Assembly (NCBI RefSeq): GCF_049060325.1
Contig: NZ_JBMGPW010000001.1
Coordinates: 1-64,000 of the forward strand
DNA from: Vescimonas sanitatis
Lineage (GTDB): Bacteria > Bacillota > Clostridia > Oscillospirales > Oscillospiraceae
DNA: 64,000 bases
Direction: 5' to 3'
Below, piece after piece: positions 32,549-41,468 of the stretch. How positions within the stretch are numbered: the first letter of the stretch is position 1; every line of letters begins with the position of its first letter. Both the position numbers and the translations under genes were made by a program. Under the pieces are notes generated by a model. It did no database searches, had not been told where the DNA came from, and saw only the letters and a program-made list of their open reading frames with translations.

Positions 32549-34630
32549 TTAGCTGATGGTCGGGAACCGCAGAACCACCTTAAACAGATCGCCGTCAGTA
32601 GTCAGCTCCATGGTGCCGTTTTGCAGTTCGGTCAGGCTCTTTGCAATAGACAGGCCCAGACCGTTGCCTTCGCTCTTTCTGGAGTTGTCGCCCTGAACGA
32701 AGCGCTCCAGCAGCTCGTCAGTAGACAGGTTGAGGGGTTCGCGGGAGATATTCTTAAAGGAGATGATTGCCTCTCCGTTTTTCTCCTCCAGCGTCAGATA
32801 AACGCGGGTGGAGCGCTGGGCATACTTGCAGACATTGTTCATCAGGTTATCGAACACGCGCCACAGGCGGCGACCGTCTGCCATAATTTTAATAGGCTGC
32901 TCCGGCTGGCTGGTGAACAGAACCAAATCCTTCTCTTGAAGCTTCTGCTCATACTCACCGGCAGTCTGTGTCAGCATCACACCAACTTCACAGGGAGCCA
33001 GCAGCACCTCCAGATTACCCGTGGACGCCTTAGAAGCCTCCACGAGATCGTCAATGAGCCGCTTCAGGCGGTCGGACTGACGATGGAGTACACCGGCATA
33101 TTCTGTAATGGTGGGGTTGTCGCACTGCTCTTTTTCAATCAGATCCGCGTAGTTGATGATAGAAGTCAGCGGAGTCTTGATGTCGTGAGAAACATTGGTG
33201 ATCAGCTCAGTCTTCATGCGTTCACTTTTCAGACGTTGTTCCACCGCCGCTGTCATGCCAACGCCAATGCTGTTCAGATTCTCGCCGTGGCGCTTGAAAT
33301 CCCAGAACATTCTCTTGGTGTCCACCTGATATCCAAGATCACCGGTGGCAAGAGCCTTGCCACCTGCCTGGAGCTTTCGGAGCATCAACGCCACATAGAG
33401 AACCAGCGGGACAAGCACAAGGTGCTTCACGAACCAGAAGGTCAGCAGAACATCCTCCTCACAGTATGCCCCAGCAATGACAAGGACTTCGATCAAGGCG
33501 ATTGCAGCCAGGCCAAGAGCGGTCTTCCAAACCAGAGGAATGCCTCTGCAAAGGGATACCATACCGCGGAAACACACACATACGCCGCTCCAAATCTTAC
33601 GCAGCACGACCAGTGCAATTTTAAGGGCATAGAAGATGATGGTGTTCTTCCACCAGCACCCCAGCTTGATCCGCGTTGCAAAGCTCATGCACCAGCCAAG
33701 ACAAATGGCCATTAGAGAGATACCTAATGCGATGCCGGCTAACGCTGCTTCGATGTCTGAGGCATAGTAGATTGCTTCCACCATGACCTGTATTATCAGG
33801 AACCCGGCAAGCGCAGTCATCCCGGTCAGCAGGTCAAAGGGGATCTTCGTACCCCATCCCGGCTGCGCTGTTGCCAGACCATTTTTCTTACCAGATGCGC
33901 ACATAAGGAAAACGAAAGCAGCGATAGCAAGAATGGCAGCGCCGATGCCAATCGCATATACCCAGAAACGCATGGCAAAGGCCAAGGAGATCAAAAGGTC
34001 GGCATAATAATAAGTATCAGGCTGGGTCAATTCATCCGCAAGACGAATCGTTGCCTCCACCGTACCGATCTGCTCCACATCATATCCGTAGTTGCTATAC
34101 AGACTGTACCAGTTTTCTACGCCGTCTTTCTCCTTCATATGATACCAGACCGCACTGTACTCCGTGGAGCTTTCCTTCACGCCCCCATCATACCCCCAGT
34201 TATTTCGCGGACCTTCTGAGAAAACCATTTCAATAGATGCAATGTTGCGATCTGACAAATAGCGCATGGCATCATCAGCACCAGCATCTAAATTCTCGTT
34301 GGTCAAATAATGAATGAGCGTCCGGATATCGCCTTCGGCAATATTTCTCATGGCTTCGTTTTTGTAAGCCCATTCAGATGTCGTATAGAGTTCTTCTTCC
34401 ACCATGATGAACGCACCAGCTGCAGAGCCGATAACAACAATCACCATGATGATGACCAGCAGGAACGCTACGAACTTGGCTGATGTACGGTGGGTCAGCG
34501 GGAGTTTTCTATTAACTGGAGCAACATTCTCCGGTTCTGGTGTCACCGCTTCATACTGCGCATCCTGTACGGTCTGCGCGATTTCCTCCACGATGGGATC
34601 TGCGTTTTTCTTCCTAAAGAACGGCTTCAT
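32549..34630 (-). CDS. Sensor histidine kinase with multi-span membrane domain
   Basis: A 693-residue kinase. A cytoplasmic N-terminus is followed by a helix (about 51-75), an extracellular domain (about 80-215), then a block of about eight helices (225-420), a HAMP-like segment, and the kinase core. The DHp helix has NVSHDIKTPLTS with H482; the ATP-binding part has NNVCKYA (N box), and GNGLGLSIAK (G2). The many internal helices are unusual compared with two-helix kinases. It overlaps its response regulator gene by four bases. Confidence 0.9.
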   Translation of the reverse strand: MKPFFRKKNADPIVEEIAQTVQDAQYEAVTPEPENVAPVNRKLPLTHRTSAKFVAFLLVIIMVIVVIGSAAGAFIMVEEELYTTSEWAYKNEAMRNIAEGDIRTLIHYLTNENLDAGADDAMRYLSDRNIASIEMVFSEGPRNNWGYDGGVKESSTEYSAVWYHMKEKDGVENWYSLYSNYGYDVEQIGTVEATIRLADELTQPDTYYYADLLISLAFAMRFWVYAIGIGAAILAIAAFVFLMCASGKKNGLATAQPGWGTKIPFDLLTGMTALAGFLIIQVMVEAIYYASDIEAALAGIALGISLMAICLGWCMSFATRIKLGCWWKNTIIFYALKIALVVLRKIWSGVCVCFRGMVSLCRGIPLVWKTALGLAAIALIEVLVIAGAYCEEDVLLTFWFVKHLVLVPLVLYVALMLRKLQAGGKALATGDLGYQVDTKRMFWDFKRHGENLNSIGVGMTAAVEQRLKSERMKTELITNVSHDIKTPLTSIINYADLIEKEQCDNPTITEYAGVLHRQSDRLKRLIDDLVEASKASTGNLEVLLAPCEVGVMLTQTAGEYEQKLQEKDLVLFTSQPEQPIKIMADGRRLWRVFDNLMNNVCKYAQRSTRVYLTLEEKNGEAIISFKNISREPLNLSTDELLERFVQGDNSRKSEGNGLGLSIAKSLTELQNGTMELTTDGDLFKVVLRFPTIS

Positions 34631-35325
34631 CGTTTTGCTCCTTTCTCCATTTTATACCCTTGTCCCCAGACCACCTTCAGATATCGGGGGTCTGCGGGGT
34701 TGATCTCTATTTTTTCACGGAGATGCCGGATATGTACGGCAACGGTATTGTCGCTTCCCAGGGGAGCCTCTTTCCATACCTGCCGATAGATCTCCTTGGG
34801 GGAATACACCTTGCCGGGACTCTCCATGAGCAGTTTGAGGATGTCGTATTCGATGGGCGTCAAGGAAATGGGTTCTCCGTCCAAGGCGACTTCCTTGGAG
34901 CTGTCATCCAGTTCCACGCCGCCGATGACATATCGTGCCGGAGCCGCAGCTCTGCTGCCCAACTGCATATAGCGGCGCAGTTGAGAACGGACACGGGCCG
35001 TCACCTCTACGGGATTAAACGGTTTTGTGATGTAATCGTCCGCTCCGGTGTTCAGGCCGAGGATCTTGTCGGTATCCTCACTTTTGGCCGTCAGCAGTAT
35101 AATGGGGACATTGCTCTTCTCCCGAATCTTTACCATTGCGGAGATGCCGTCCATTTCAGGCATCATGATATCAAGCAGAATCAGGTGAATGTCCTCCTGC
35201 TCCATAACCTCAAGGGCCTGCACTCCGGTGTTGGCCTCGAACAGTTTGAAGTCCGGATTCATCAGATATATTTTCAATGCGTTGACGATATCCTGCTCGT
35301 CATCGCAAATCAGAATGTGGTACAT
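34627..35325 (-). CDS. OmpR/VanR-type response regulator
   Basis: A 232-residue regulator with phospho-acceptor D52 (LILLDIMMPEMDG), Thr and Lys in LLTAKSED and ITKPFNP, and a winged-helix domain (PIEYDILKLLMESPGKVYS, DNTVAVHIRHLREKIE). The sequence is close to VanR and related regulators common in Clostridia. GGAGGGG precedes the ATG. On its coding strand, an 11-base direct repeat of TTCA lies upstream (about 35384-35405), a possible autoregulatory site. Confidence 0.93.
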   Translation of the reverse strand: MYHILICDDEQDIVNALKIYLMNPDFKLFEANTGVQALEVMEQEDIHLILLDIMMPEMDGISAMVKIREKSNVPIILLTAKSEDTDKILGLNTGADDYITKPFNPVEVTARVRSQLRRYMQLGSRAAAPARYVIGGVELDDSSKEVALDGEPISLTPIEYDILKLLMESPGKVYSPKEIYRQVWKEAPLGSDNTVAVHIRHLREKIEINPADPRYLKVVWGQGYKMEKGAKR

Positions 35326-35421
35326 GGAACCCCTCCTTTGATGGCTTTATAATAACAATCTTTACATTAAGATGGTAGTGGTAGAAAGATGAAGAATTTG
35401 TGAAGATTGCCATTCCAAAAG

Positions 35422-35455
35422 AACAGCGCAGCTCCCGACCGGAAGCTGCGCTGTT
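35422..35455 (-). terminator. Terminator after the large BlaR1-like gene
   Basis: AACAGCGCAGCT (35422-35433) and AGCTGCGCTGTT (35444-35455) form a perfect 12-bp stem. On the minus strand CTTTTGG follows. It is 12 bases downstream of the minus-strand stop at 35467. Confidence 0.8.
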
Positions 35456-35466
35456 GATGTGGTTGC

Positions 35467-38061
35467 TTACTCGTCAATCATTTGGAGCAGAAGCCAGATT
35501 GCAGGCTGGTTTTCTTTAATCCATTCCATATCGTGCTGTTCGCTGATCCGAATGGCACCCGCTTTCCATTCATCGAAGTATTCCTGGCCAGTTTCAGCGT
35601 AGAGTCGGAGCTGTGCTTCCGGCGCAAGATCATCGAGAACGCTTCGCATCAGATGTCCACGCAGTCCTGTCTGACCACCCTCTAAAAACTGTGAGAATAC
35701 ATACTGCAATGTATAGCTTCCGTAGTAGGTAAGCTCCCGATACTCAATCGGGTGTGCGTCAATGTAGTCGGCAGGTCTGGAAGATGTGGCCGGAGAGGAC
35801 TCAATTACCTCAAAAAGATGTTCCACCGCAGAATAGGTATCAACTCCGCCGTAACGGACGGCCTGATCGTAGCACTCCTGCTTCTGGGCGAGGATATACT
35901 TCTGAGTATCCAGGGCTTCGTCCTCAATTTCGTCAGGGAACTTATCCCGAATATCCTGAACATAGTAGGAGCCGTCCCGCGGTGTCCAATACTCCTTCAG
36001 AACATATTTCCCATCTACAACTTCAAAGGTGATGGCAACAGCGATATGACTGCCGGCAGCATCGTGAAAGCTTCCACCGGAATAACCAAATCCCTGATGA
36101 AGCGCCAGTCCGTAGACAGTGACCAGCTTGATGTGGTCGGAGGAACCAACTGCGGGGGTGCCACTGAGTTCCTGTTGATCCAACAAGACAAAGCTGGCGC
36201 AATGATACAGACCATCCGGCTTGGAAGGCTTGTTTTCTGCCAGGATTGCTTCATTGATCGCCTTCGCCAACAACACTTCTGAATGATCCGCACCAATGAA
36301 CTCCGTCACGCCGCCGTCCCGAATGTCGATGCGTGTATCGAGGTCATCCGCCAAAGCTAGATAGATATACATAGGGTCACTATCCGGACTTCCACCGCCA
36401 ATCCATAGCTCATACATTTCATTGATCACATAGACACGGATATATAGGCCAGAGCCGGTTTCAATATAATCGTAATTTTCAAAATCCGACCACGATAAAT
36501 CGTATCCGTATTGTGAAAGAATAATTACATCATCTAAGGTGAGTTTCGTCGCTTCGGCAACAACTCTGATGCTGTAAACTTCTTTCAACCGAGCTGGATA
36601 AGTTTCCAGTATCTCACCGCTATATGAGACTTCAATAATGTCTCCGATTTGCGGCTCCAGAGCGGGGTCCATATTCATCAGAGGAACTTCAATTTGGTCA
36701 GCGCTATTGAGTGCCCAGCTTGCCTCTGGTGCAACCAGAAAATATCCCTCGTGGATTTCAAGGACTTCCGCTTTGAAAGTAATATGATTGGGCGCACTTT
36801 CGTCAGAAATACGAATTTCCACATTTTCGACTTCCACATAAACAACGATGTCTTCGTCCGTTGGGTTTTGCATATTGATGCCAACCTTGAACCATTCATC
36901 TTTTACGGCGTCAAATTCAACGGGCATTCCATGTGTAAGATAGGTAGCCGTATATCCGGTTTCTGTTGTTTCGTCGACTGGAAATAAAAGAACTTCCGTA
37001 TCATCCAGTCCTTCACCGGACCATATGACAATGGAGTTTCCCGTTGTACTGACTTCTTCATCTGAATACACAAAATCATCCTGGCTTCCTGCTGGAACGA
37101 CAATTCGCAGCGTATAGCTGTCCTGATCCGGATCAGTCAGGAAGCACACCGCAACGACCACGCAGGCGATAACTGCCAGAACGACGATCCAGAAAGCAGG
37201 CTTCTTGTAGTTCATCACAGACTTCACACGCTCCTTTACACCGACCTCACCAAAGGCAAGAGGGCAGGCTGCGATCACACGGCGGTTGACACTACAGGCC
37301 ACAAGCGCCTGGGTATAGTCGGCTCTCTGCTCGTTGCCCAGTACCTTAATGACCTTCTCATCACAGGCCAGCTCAATGTCCCGGCACAGCAGCACATAGG
37401 CCAGCCACATCAGAGGATTGAACCAATGGATCGTCAGCAGTAGGAAGCCGAGGGGTTTCCACCAGTGGTCTCTTCGACGAATGTGTGCCTGCTCATGTGC
37501 GACCACATGGTTCAGATCCTGTCCGCCCATATTGTAGGGAAGATAGATCTTCGGTCTGAACACGCCCAGCACAAAGGGAGAAGCCACATTCTCGCTCTGG
37601 AAGATGTTGTCTCGGAGGATGACTGCCTCGCTGACTTTGCGGCGCAGACGCCAATAGCTGACCACGGTATATAGGAGGAGCGCAGCGATACCGGCAATCC
37701 AGAGAATGCTAAAAATCGGAATCCAGATCTGAAGCGGATTTGCGCTCGTCAATACATCCTGCGGTGGAGCGAACGAGGACAGCATAGGGTTGACCATGCT
37801 ATTGATCACTGGAACACCGCTGTTGATCGTGGGCTGTACTGCCATTTCGATATCCATCGGAACTGTCTCTGCGCTGGGGATCAGACTCAGAGCGCTCTCG
37901 ATAGAGAACGGAAAAGCCAGACGCACTGCCACAATGCCCCAGAGCAGGACATTGACCCACTTGGGTGCTTTCTTCAAGACAAACCGGAGCAGCAGCACAG
38001 CCAGGACAAGCCAGCTTGCTGATATGCTCATGTTTATAATTTTCAAAAACAGGTCGTTCAT
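35467..38061 (-). CDS. BlaR1-type M56 sensor metallopeptidase with long extracellular extension
   Basis: An 864-residue protein. Residues 1-290 form the M56 membrane peptidase with several helices and the zinc site HEQAH (H189, E190, H193), plus ELACDEKVIKVLG. A further helix (about 293-310) leads to a long extracytoplasmic part without a beta-lactam-binding Ser-x-x-Lys domain that I can see. Within it, KAEVLEIHEGYFLVAPE and DIIEVSYSGEIL resemble DUF3221; the rest is unknown. Probably it senses an external signal and releases the BlaI repressor encoded one base upstream by cutting it. It is much longer than classical BlaR1. Confidence 0.88.
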   Translation of the reverse strand: MNDLFLKIINMSISASWLVLAVLLLRFVLKKAPKWVNVLLWGIVAVRLAFPFSIESALSLIPSAETVPMDIEMAVQPTINSGVPVINSMVNPMLSSFAPPQDVLTSANPLQIWIPIFSILWIAGIAALLLYTVVSYWRLRRKVSEAVILRDNIFQSENVASPFVLGVFRPKIYLPYNMGGQDLNHVVAHEQAHIRRRDHWWKPLGFLLLTIHWFNPLMWLAYVLLCRDIELACDEKVIKVLGNEQRADYTQALVACSVNRRVIAACPLAFGEVGVKERVKSVMNYKKPAFWIVVLAVIACVVVAVCFLTDPDQDSYTLRIVVPAGSQDDFVYSDEEVSTTGNSIVIWSGEGLDDTEVLLFPVDETTETGYTATYLTHGMPVEFDAVKDEWFKVGINMQNPTDEDIVVYVEVENVEIRISDESAPNHITFKAEVLEIHEGYFLVAPEASWALNSADQIEVPLMNMDPALEPQIGDIIEVSYSGEILETYPARLKEVYSIRVVAEATKLTLDDVIILSQYGYDLSWSDFENYDYIETGSGLYIRVYVINEMYELWIGGGSPDSDPMYIYLALADDLDTRIDIRDGGVTEFIGADHSEVLLAKAINEAILAENKPSKPDGLYHCASFVLLDQQELSGTPAVGSSDHIKLVTVYGLALHQGFGYSGGSFHDAAGSHIAVAITFEVVDGKYVLKEYWTPRDGSYYVQDIRDKFPDEIEDEALDTQKYILAQKQECYDQAVRYGGVDTYSAVEHLFEVIESSPATSSRPADYIDAHPIEYRELTYYGSYTLQYVFSQFLEGGQTGLRGHLMRSVLDDLAPEAQLRLYAETGQEYFDEWKAGAIRISEQHDMEWIKENQPAIWLLLQMIDE

Positions 38062-38429
38062 TATTTGCCTCCTCTCCGGATGCGGTCGATCATGCGCTGT
38101 ACCTCATCAAGCTCCTCCTCAGAAATATTCTGATGCTTGGTGAAAGCAGCGACAAAAGCAGGCAGTGAGCCTTCAAATGTCTTTTCAACCAGTTCTCCAA
38201 TTTCATATGCCTGCACAGCGTCCTTGGAAACCAGAGAAGTAATGGTGCCGTTATCGTTCTGCAGAACACCTTTCTCTCCCAGACGCTTGATAACGGTATA
38301 GGTAGTGGTGCGTTTCCAACCCAACTGCTCCTGACACAGCTTTACCAACTCCGCAGCCGTGACCGGCTCATGTTCCCACATAATCAGACAAAAACGATAT
38401 TCGCCCTCGTGAATCTTCGGAATATCCAT
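38061..38429 (-). CDS. BlaI/MecI-family repressor (second copy)
   Basis: A 122-residue winged-helix repressor: EGEYRFCLIMWEHEPVTAAE, then WKRTTTYTVIKRLGEKGVL as the recognition region, and a C-terminal dimerisation helix pair (SEEELDEVQRMIDRIRR). Its stop overlaps the BlaR1-like start. AGGAGG precedes the ATG. It is clearly related to, but distinct from, the repressor at 31192, and its operators have a different half-site. Confidence 0.93.
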   Translation of the reverse strand: MDIPKIHEGEYRFCLIMWEHEPVTAAELVKLCQEQLGWKRTTTYTVIKRLGEKGVLQNDNGTITSLVSKDAVQAYEIGELVEKTFEGSLPAFVAAFTKHQNISEEELDEVQRMIDRIRRGGK

Positions 38430-38443
38430 AAGTCAACCTCCTT

Positions 38444-38487
38444 GTCTACCGATGTAGACTTCTTGATTATAGTCTACAGCAGTAGAC
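38444..38487 (-). promoter_or_regulatory. Two dyad operators of the second BlaI repressor
   Basis: GTCTACCGATGTAGAC (38444-38459) and GTCTACAGCAGTAGAC (38472-38487) are dyads with identical 6-base arms and 4-base centres, 28 bases apart. The TCTAC/GTAGA arm differs from the TACA/TGTA arms of the first system. Confidence 0.82.
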
Positions 38488-38551
38488 GCAAAAAGTCAAT
38501 GGAGTTCATATTATCTTTACAAATAAATGCTATTGGGGAGCAGATGGCACA

Positions 38552-38580
38552 TTGACGAAGTGCTTCAAATATGCTACTAT
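38552..38580 (+). promoter_or_regulatory. Promoter of the padR-DUF2812 operon
   Basis: TTGACG (38552-38557) and TACTAT (38575-38580) have a 17-base spacer. It faces away from the minus-strand BlaI operators. Confidence 0.65.
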
Positions 38581-38610
38581 TATGTTGCTCGATATATCGC
38601 GAGGCATAAT
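38579..38610 (+). promoter_or_regulatory. 32-base dyad, probable PadR operator
   Basis: ATTATG (38579-38584) and CATAAT (38605-38610) flank a central CGATATATCG palindrome, all centred at 38594.5, with a few mismatches between. It overlaps the transcription start region, a typical place for PadR autorepression. Confidence 0.65.
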
Positions 38611-38621
38611 AGTTGAGAAAG

Positions 38622-38945
38622 ATGGAATGGACAATGGCGGCACAAGCGCCCATGACTGAAGCCACTTATTACATTCTGCTGGCATTGATGAAACCGGGAC
38701 ACGGGTACGGCATGATGCAGCGCATCAAGGAACTCTCCGGAGGCCGCATCGAAATGGGTCCCGGTACACTGTACGGTGTTCTCACTCGCATGAATAAAGA
38801 AGGACTTATCACCCTAACCAGCGAGGAAGGCCGCCGGAAGAATTACGCTATCACAGAAGAAGGAAAAAACGCGCTTCATTTAGAGTATAGACGCTTAAAG
38901 CAGCTCGTGACCGATGGAGCAATTCTGGAGGAGGTAGAGGAATGA
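38622..38945 (+). CDS. PadR-family transcriptional regulator
   Basis: A 107-residue protein. TEATYYILLALMKPGHGYGM, then GPGTLYGVLTRMNKEGLI and the wing EEGRRKNYAITEEGKNAL match PadR. The start is uncertain: ATG 38622, TTG 38613 and ATG 38652 are all in frame and no strong ribosome site is seen; 38622 is used here. The stop overlaps the following gene (ATGA). PadR plus DUF2812 membrane protein is a common Firmicutes pair. Confidence 0.9.
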   Translation: MEWTMAAQAPMTEATYYILLALMKPGHGYGMMQRIKELSGGRIEMGPGTLYGVLTRMNKEGLITLTSEEGRRKNYAITEEGKNALHLEYRRLKQLVTDGAILEEVEE

Positions 38946-40092
38946 ACTGGAGACATGGTATTCATCCCAATAATTACGCCATAGGTGAAACCGAAAAGTA
39001 TTATTCCGATATGTCCGAGAAAGGTTGGGAGCTTGTCAATCGCGGCATAACCTTGAGCCGTTTCCAGAAAACAGAACCCAAGAAAATGCGATACCGGGTC
39101 GAGGTTGTAAATCTGAAATCTTTAGAGGACGGGCATCTGCCAGAAGAACAGATTGCAGTCTACGAGGATTGCGGTTGGGAGTATGTCATCAGCCGCGGAT
39201 ACCTGCACATTTTCCGTGCACCGGAAGGAAATGGTGCCCCAGAGTTCTATTTGGAACCCGAACAGCAGGCAGCAACCTTAAAGGGGTTGCGAAAACAATA
39301 CCGTTCTTCTCTGATGGCTCCGTTCATCATTTTGGCATTCCATGCTTTTATGGCTGCGCTTGTTGGCGGTTTATTCAATGGCCGTTGGGCAGCGCAGTTG
39401 TACCGAGGATTGGTAGAAGAAACCGCATGGGTGATTGGTTTCTGCCTGTTCCTGCTCTGGGCCGTGTTCAGCGATCTATGGGGTTTTATTTACATCAGCC
39501 GCCTGTATCGGCGTATGAAGAAAGGCATTCCTCTGGATCATGCGCCGCGCAGTCGAAAGCTCATTATCATCCCACGAATCATCAGCCTGCTGTTGCTCAT
39601 CTGTATGTTGGGTACGACTATCTAAACGACGAACGATATACTATGCCAGATGTATCAGACGGTCCTTATATTTTACTCTCTGACCTTGACATTGAGGGTA
39701 AACGCACAACGAACTCTGTCAATGGTGAAGGAAGTATGGTCAAGGCAAATCAGTCTATGTTGGCAGATCACTGGGACACGCAGGAATATGTTGATGTAAT
39801 CAACGGCAGTTATAGTAGCGAAGAATGGCTGTACCAGGATGTGTACATTCTCAAAAACGAAGACATGGTTGACCGTTTCGTGGAAGTTCTGATGATAGAT
39901 TCTGTCTTTGCCCAGTCCACCGAGGATTACACACGCATAGAAATCCCCGGCTTGGATCAGGCGTGGGTCACAGAACGGTTGGAGTGCATCGCTGTTAAAG
40001 GCACTACCATCAGTATCTTTACTCACCCCTTTGATTCACCGGAAGGAATGAGAGAGGCATTGGAAGTCGTTGCCGAAAAGTGGGGCAAATAG
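38942..40092 (+). pseudogene. DUF2812 membrane protein gene with frameshift
   Basis: The first frame gives 227 residues (38942-39625): MNWRHGIHPNNYAIGETEKY, the DUF2812 domain, and three membrane helices (about 127-147, 162-182, 210-225). It stops at TAA 39623-39625. From about 39610 a second frame continues with YDYLNDERYTMPDVSDGPYI and stays open to 40092, giving some 160 more residues of an extracellular domain that homologues usually carry. A single indel near 39600-39620 would restore one protein of about 385 residues. It may be a sequencing error or a true lesion; the first part alone could still be made. Confidence 0.75.
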
Positions 40093-40103
40093 GAGGTCAA
40101 CTT

Positions 40104-40358
40104 ATGTACAAAGAAGCAGCAGGAACCGTTATCTCTGTAAAAAAACAGTGGTGGCTAAAGGTAAACGCCAAGCGCGTGAGATTACACGCCATGGACGGCG
40201 CAATGTTTCCCCACATTGTTAAAGTAGAATACACTGTTGATGGGCAAACCTATACGCAAAGAAAGTGGATTGGAGCAGGTTATCCGACCCCTTCCGTGGG
40301 GAGTTCTGTAACGGTTTTATATGACAGAAACAAGCCCTCTCGGGCAAAAGTGGTATAA
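40104..40358 (+). CDS. Small beta-rich protein (DUF3592-like)
   Basis: An 84-residue protein starting at ATG 40104 after AGGAGG. GTVISVKKQWWLKVN, VKVEYTVDGQTYTQRKWIG and SVGSSVTVLYDRNKPSRAKV form a pattern like the extracytoplasmic part of DUF3592 proteins, but no membrane helix is present. It follows the DUF2812 gene by 11 bases and is probably cotranscribed. No function can be given. Confidence 0.7.
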   Translation: MYKEAAGTVISVKKQWWLKVNAKRVRLHAMDGAMFPHIVKVEYTVDGQTYTQRKWIGAGYPTPSVGSSVTVLYDRNKPSRAKVV

Positions 40359-40450
40359 GCTCGGTGATACAAAGCCTACAGGTATCAAAACCTGCAGGCT
40401 TTGCTTCTGTGCTATGAGATTTTATGAAGAATTTTTAGGTTCCTCTTGAT

Positions 40451-40702
40451 TTGTACGTAGCGTATAGCCTTACCCATATCCGCACCCACAACACCGACTT
40501 AAAGAAACGGCTTGCCGCCTATGCCGGACAGCACCCCGACCAGTGCCGCCAGACCGACACAGACCCGGACACGGGCTGCATGGAGTTTGATATTGCAAAG
40601 GGGCGTTTCTCTTTCCGTCTGACCGCCCCATACAGCGAGGAACGCCGGAAAGCGGCGCGGCAATATGCCAGAGATAGTAACGCCGCCGACAGGCTGAAAT
40701 AG
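40451..40702 (+). pseudogene. Fragment of a mobile-element gene
   Basis: The frame from TTG 40451 codes 83 residues, with THNTDLKKRLAAYAGQHPDQ and FDIAKGRFSFRLTAPYSEER, sequence of a kind I associate with small genes of Firmicutes conjugative transposons. It has no ribosome site and no ATG, and the codon usage differs from the preceding genes, so the 5' end seems missing. It may mark the left edge of the mobile-element remnant that continues to about 42475. Confidence 0.5.
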
Positions 40703-41017
40703 CAGGTAGAAATATTCACAGTCTTGTGGTATACTTTATCTGTTGTCAGAGCAACAAATGCGAATTTGATGAGGAAGATTATTTATATAATCTACCGTCT
40801 ATGGTCTGAAAACGACCACCTGTCGAGAATCAGTGGAAATCGATTCTCGATTTTCTTATACTGTAACCGTAATAGAGATGAGCAAAACGCAAGTTGTACA
40901 AAATTGTGAAACAATATATTGAATTACAAATTGTTGCAGCATCTATATATTGTATGCCGCTGCGAACAAATCAGAGTTTTGTTCATCCCTAAACCGTAAC
41001 AAAGAGGAGGTGAGCAA
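40703..41017. other. 315-base AT-rich stretch upstream of the LytTR gene
   Basis: It contains the terminator at 40823-40857. Beyond it are repeated ACAAATTGT/ACAATAT-like sequences that could be regulator sites, and no convincing gene. No well-spaced promoter could be chosen. Confidence 0.5.
40823..40857 (+). terminator. Terminator upstream of the LytTR operon
   Basis: TCGAGAATC (40823-40831) and GATTCTCGA (40842-40850) form a perfect 9-bp stem followed by TTTTCTT. Confidence 0.82.
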
Positions 41018-41458
41018 ATGCAAATTGAAATCAAGTTAGATGAGAACTGCAAGGAACCCAAAATCATCGTTGTGACAAACAAAATGACCGACGAAATCAA
41101 TGAAATCATGAAAAGGCTTTCAGACGAGCAGCCGAAAATGATTGCCGGATTCAAAGATGATATTGTCGAAGTGTTGGAGCCGTTTGATATTTACCGCATT
41201 TTTGCTGCAGCGGGCAAAGTGTTTGCCGAAACAAATCACGGTGAGTACACGCTCCGTCTGCGGCTTTACGAAATGGAGCAGCGGCTGGACAGCAACTTTT
41301 TTGTCCGAATATCAAACTCGGATATTATCAATCTGAGAAAAGTCAAGGGTTTTGATTTAAGCTTTGCAGGAACAATTTGTGTTACGCTTTCAAATGGGAC
41401 GGTTACTTATGTTTCAAGGCGTTTTGTCGCCAAGATCAAACAATTATTAGGAATATGA
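41018..41458 (+). CDS. LytTR-domain DNA-binding protein
   Basis: A 146-residue protein. The C-terminal half has the LytTR pattern: VFAETNHGEYTLRLRLYEME, NFFVRISNSDIINLRKVKGF and TYVSRRFVAKIKQLLG. It lacks a receiver domain. Stand-alone LytTR proteins paired with a DUF3021 membrane protein form known regulatory systems in which the membrane partner inhibits the regulator. GAGGAGG precedes ATG 41018. The DUF3021 gene follows after 10 bases. Confidence 0.92.
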   Translation: MQIEIKLDENCKEPKIIVVTNKMTDEINEIMKRLSDEQPKMIAGFKDDIVEVLEPFDIYRIFAAAGKVFAETNHGEYTLRLRLYEMEQRLDSNFFVRISNSDIINLRKVKGFDLSFAGTICVTLSNGTVTYVSRRFVAKIKQLLGI

Positions 41459-41468
41459 GGTGGTAAAA

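Noticed and set aside
32495..33715. Long plus-strand open frame of about 400 codons opposite the histidine kinase
   Set aside because: It is the mirror of a gene with clear kinase motifs; its product is His/Gln-rich without any domain pattern.
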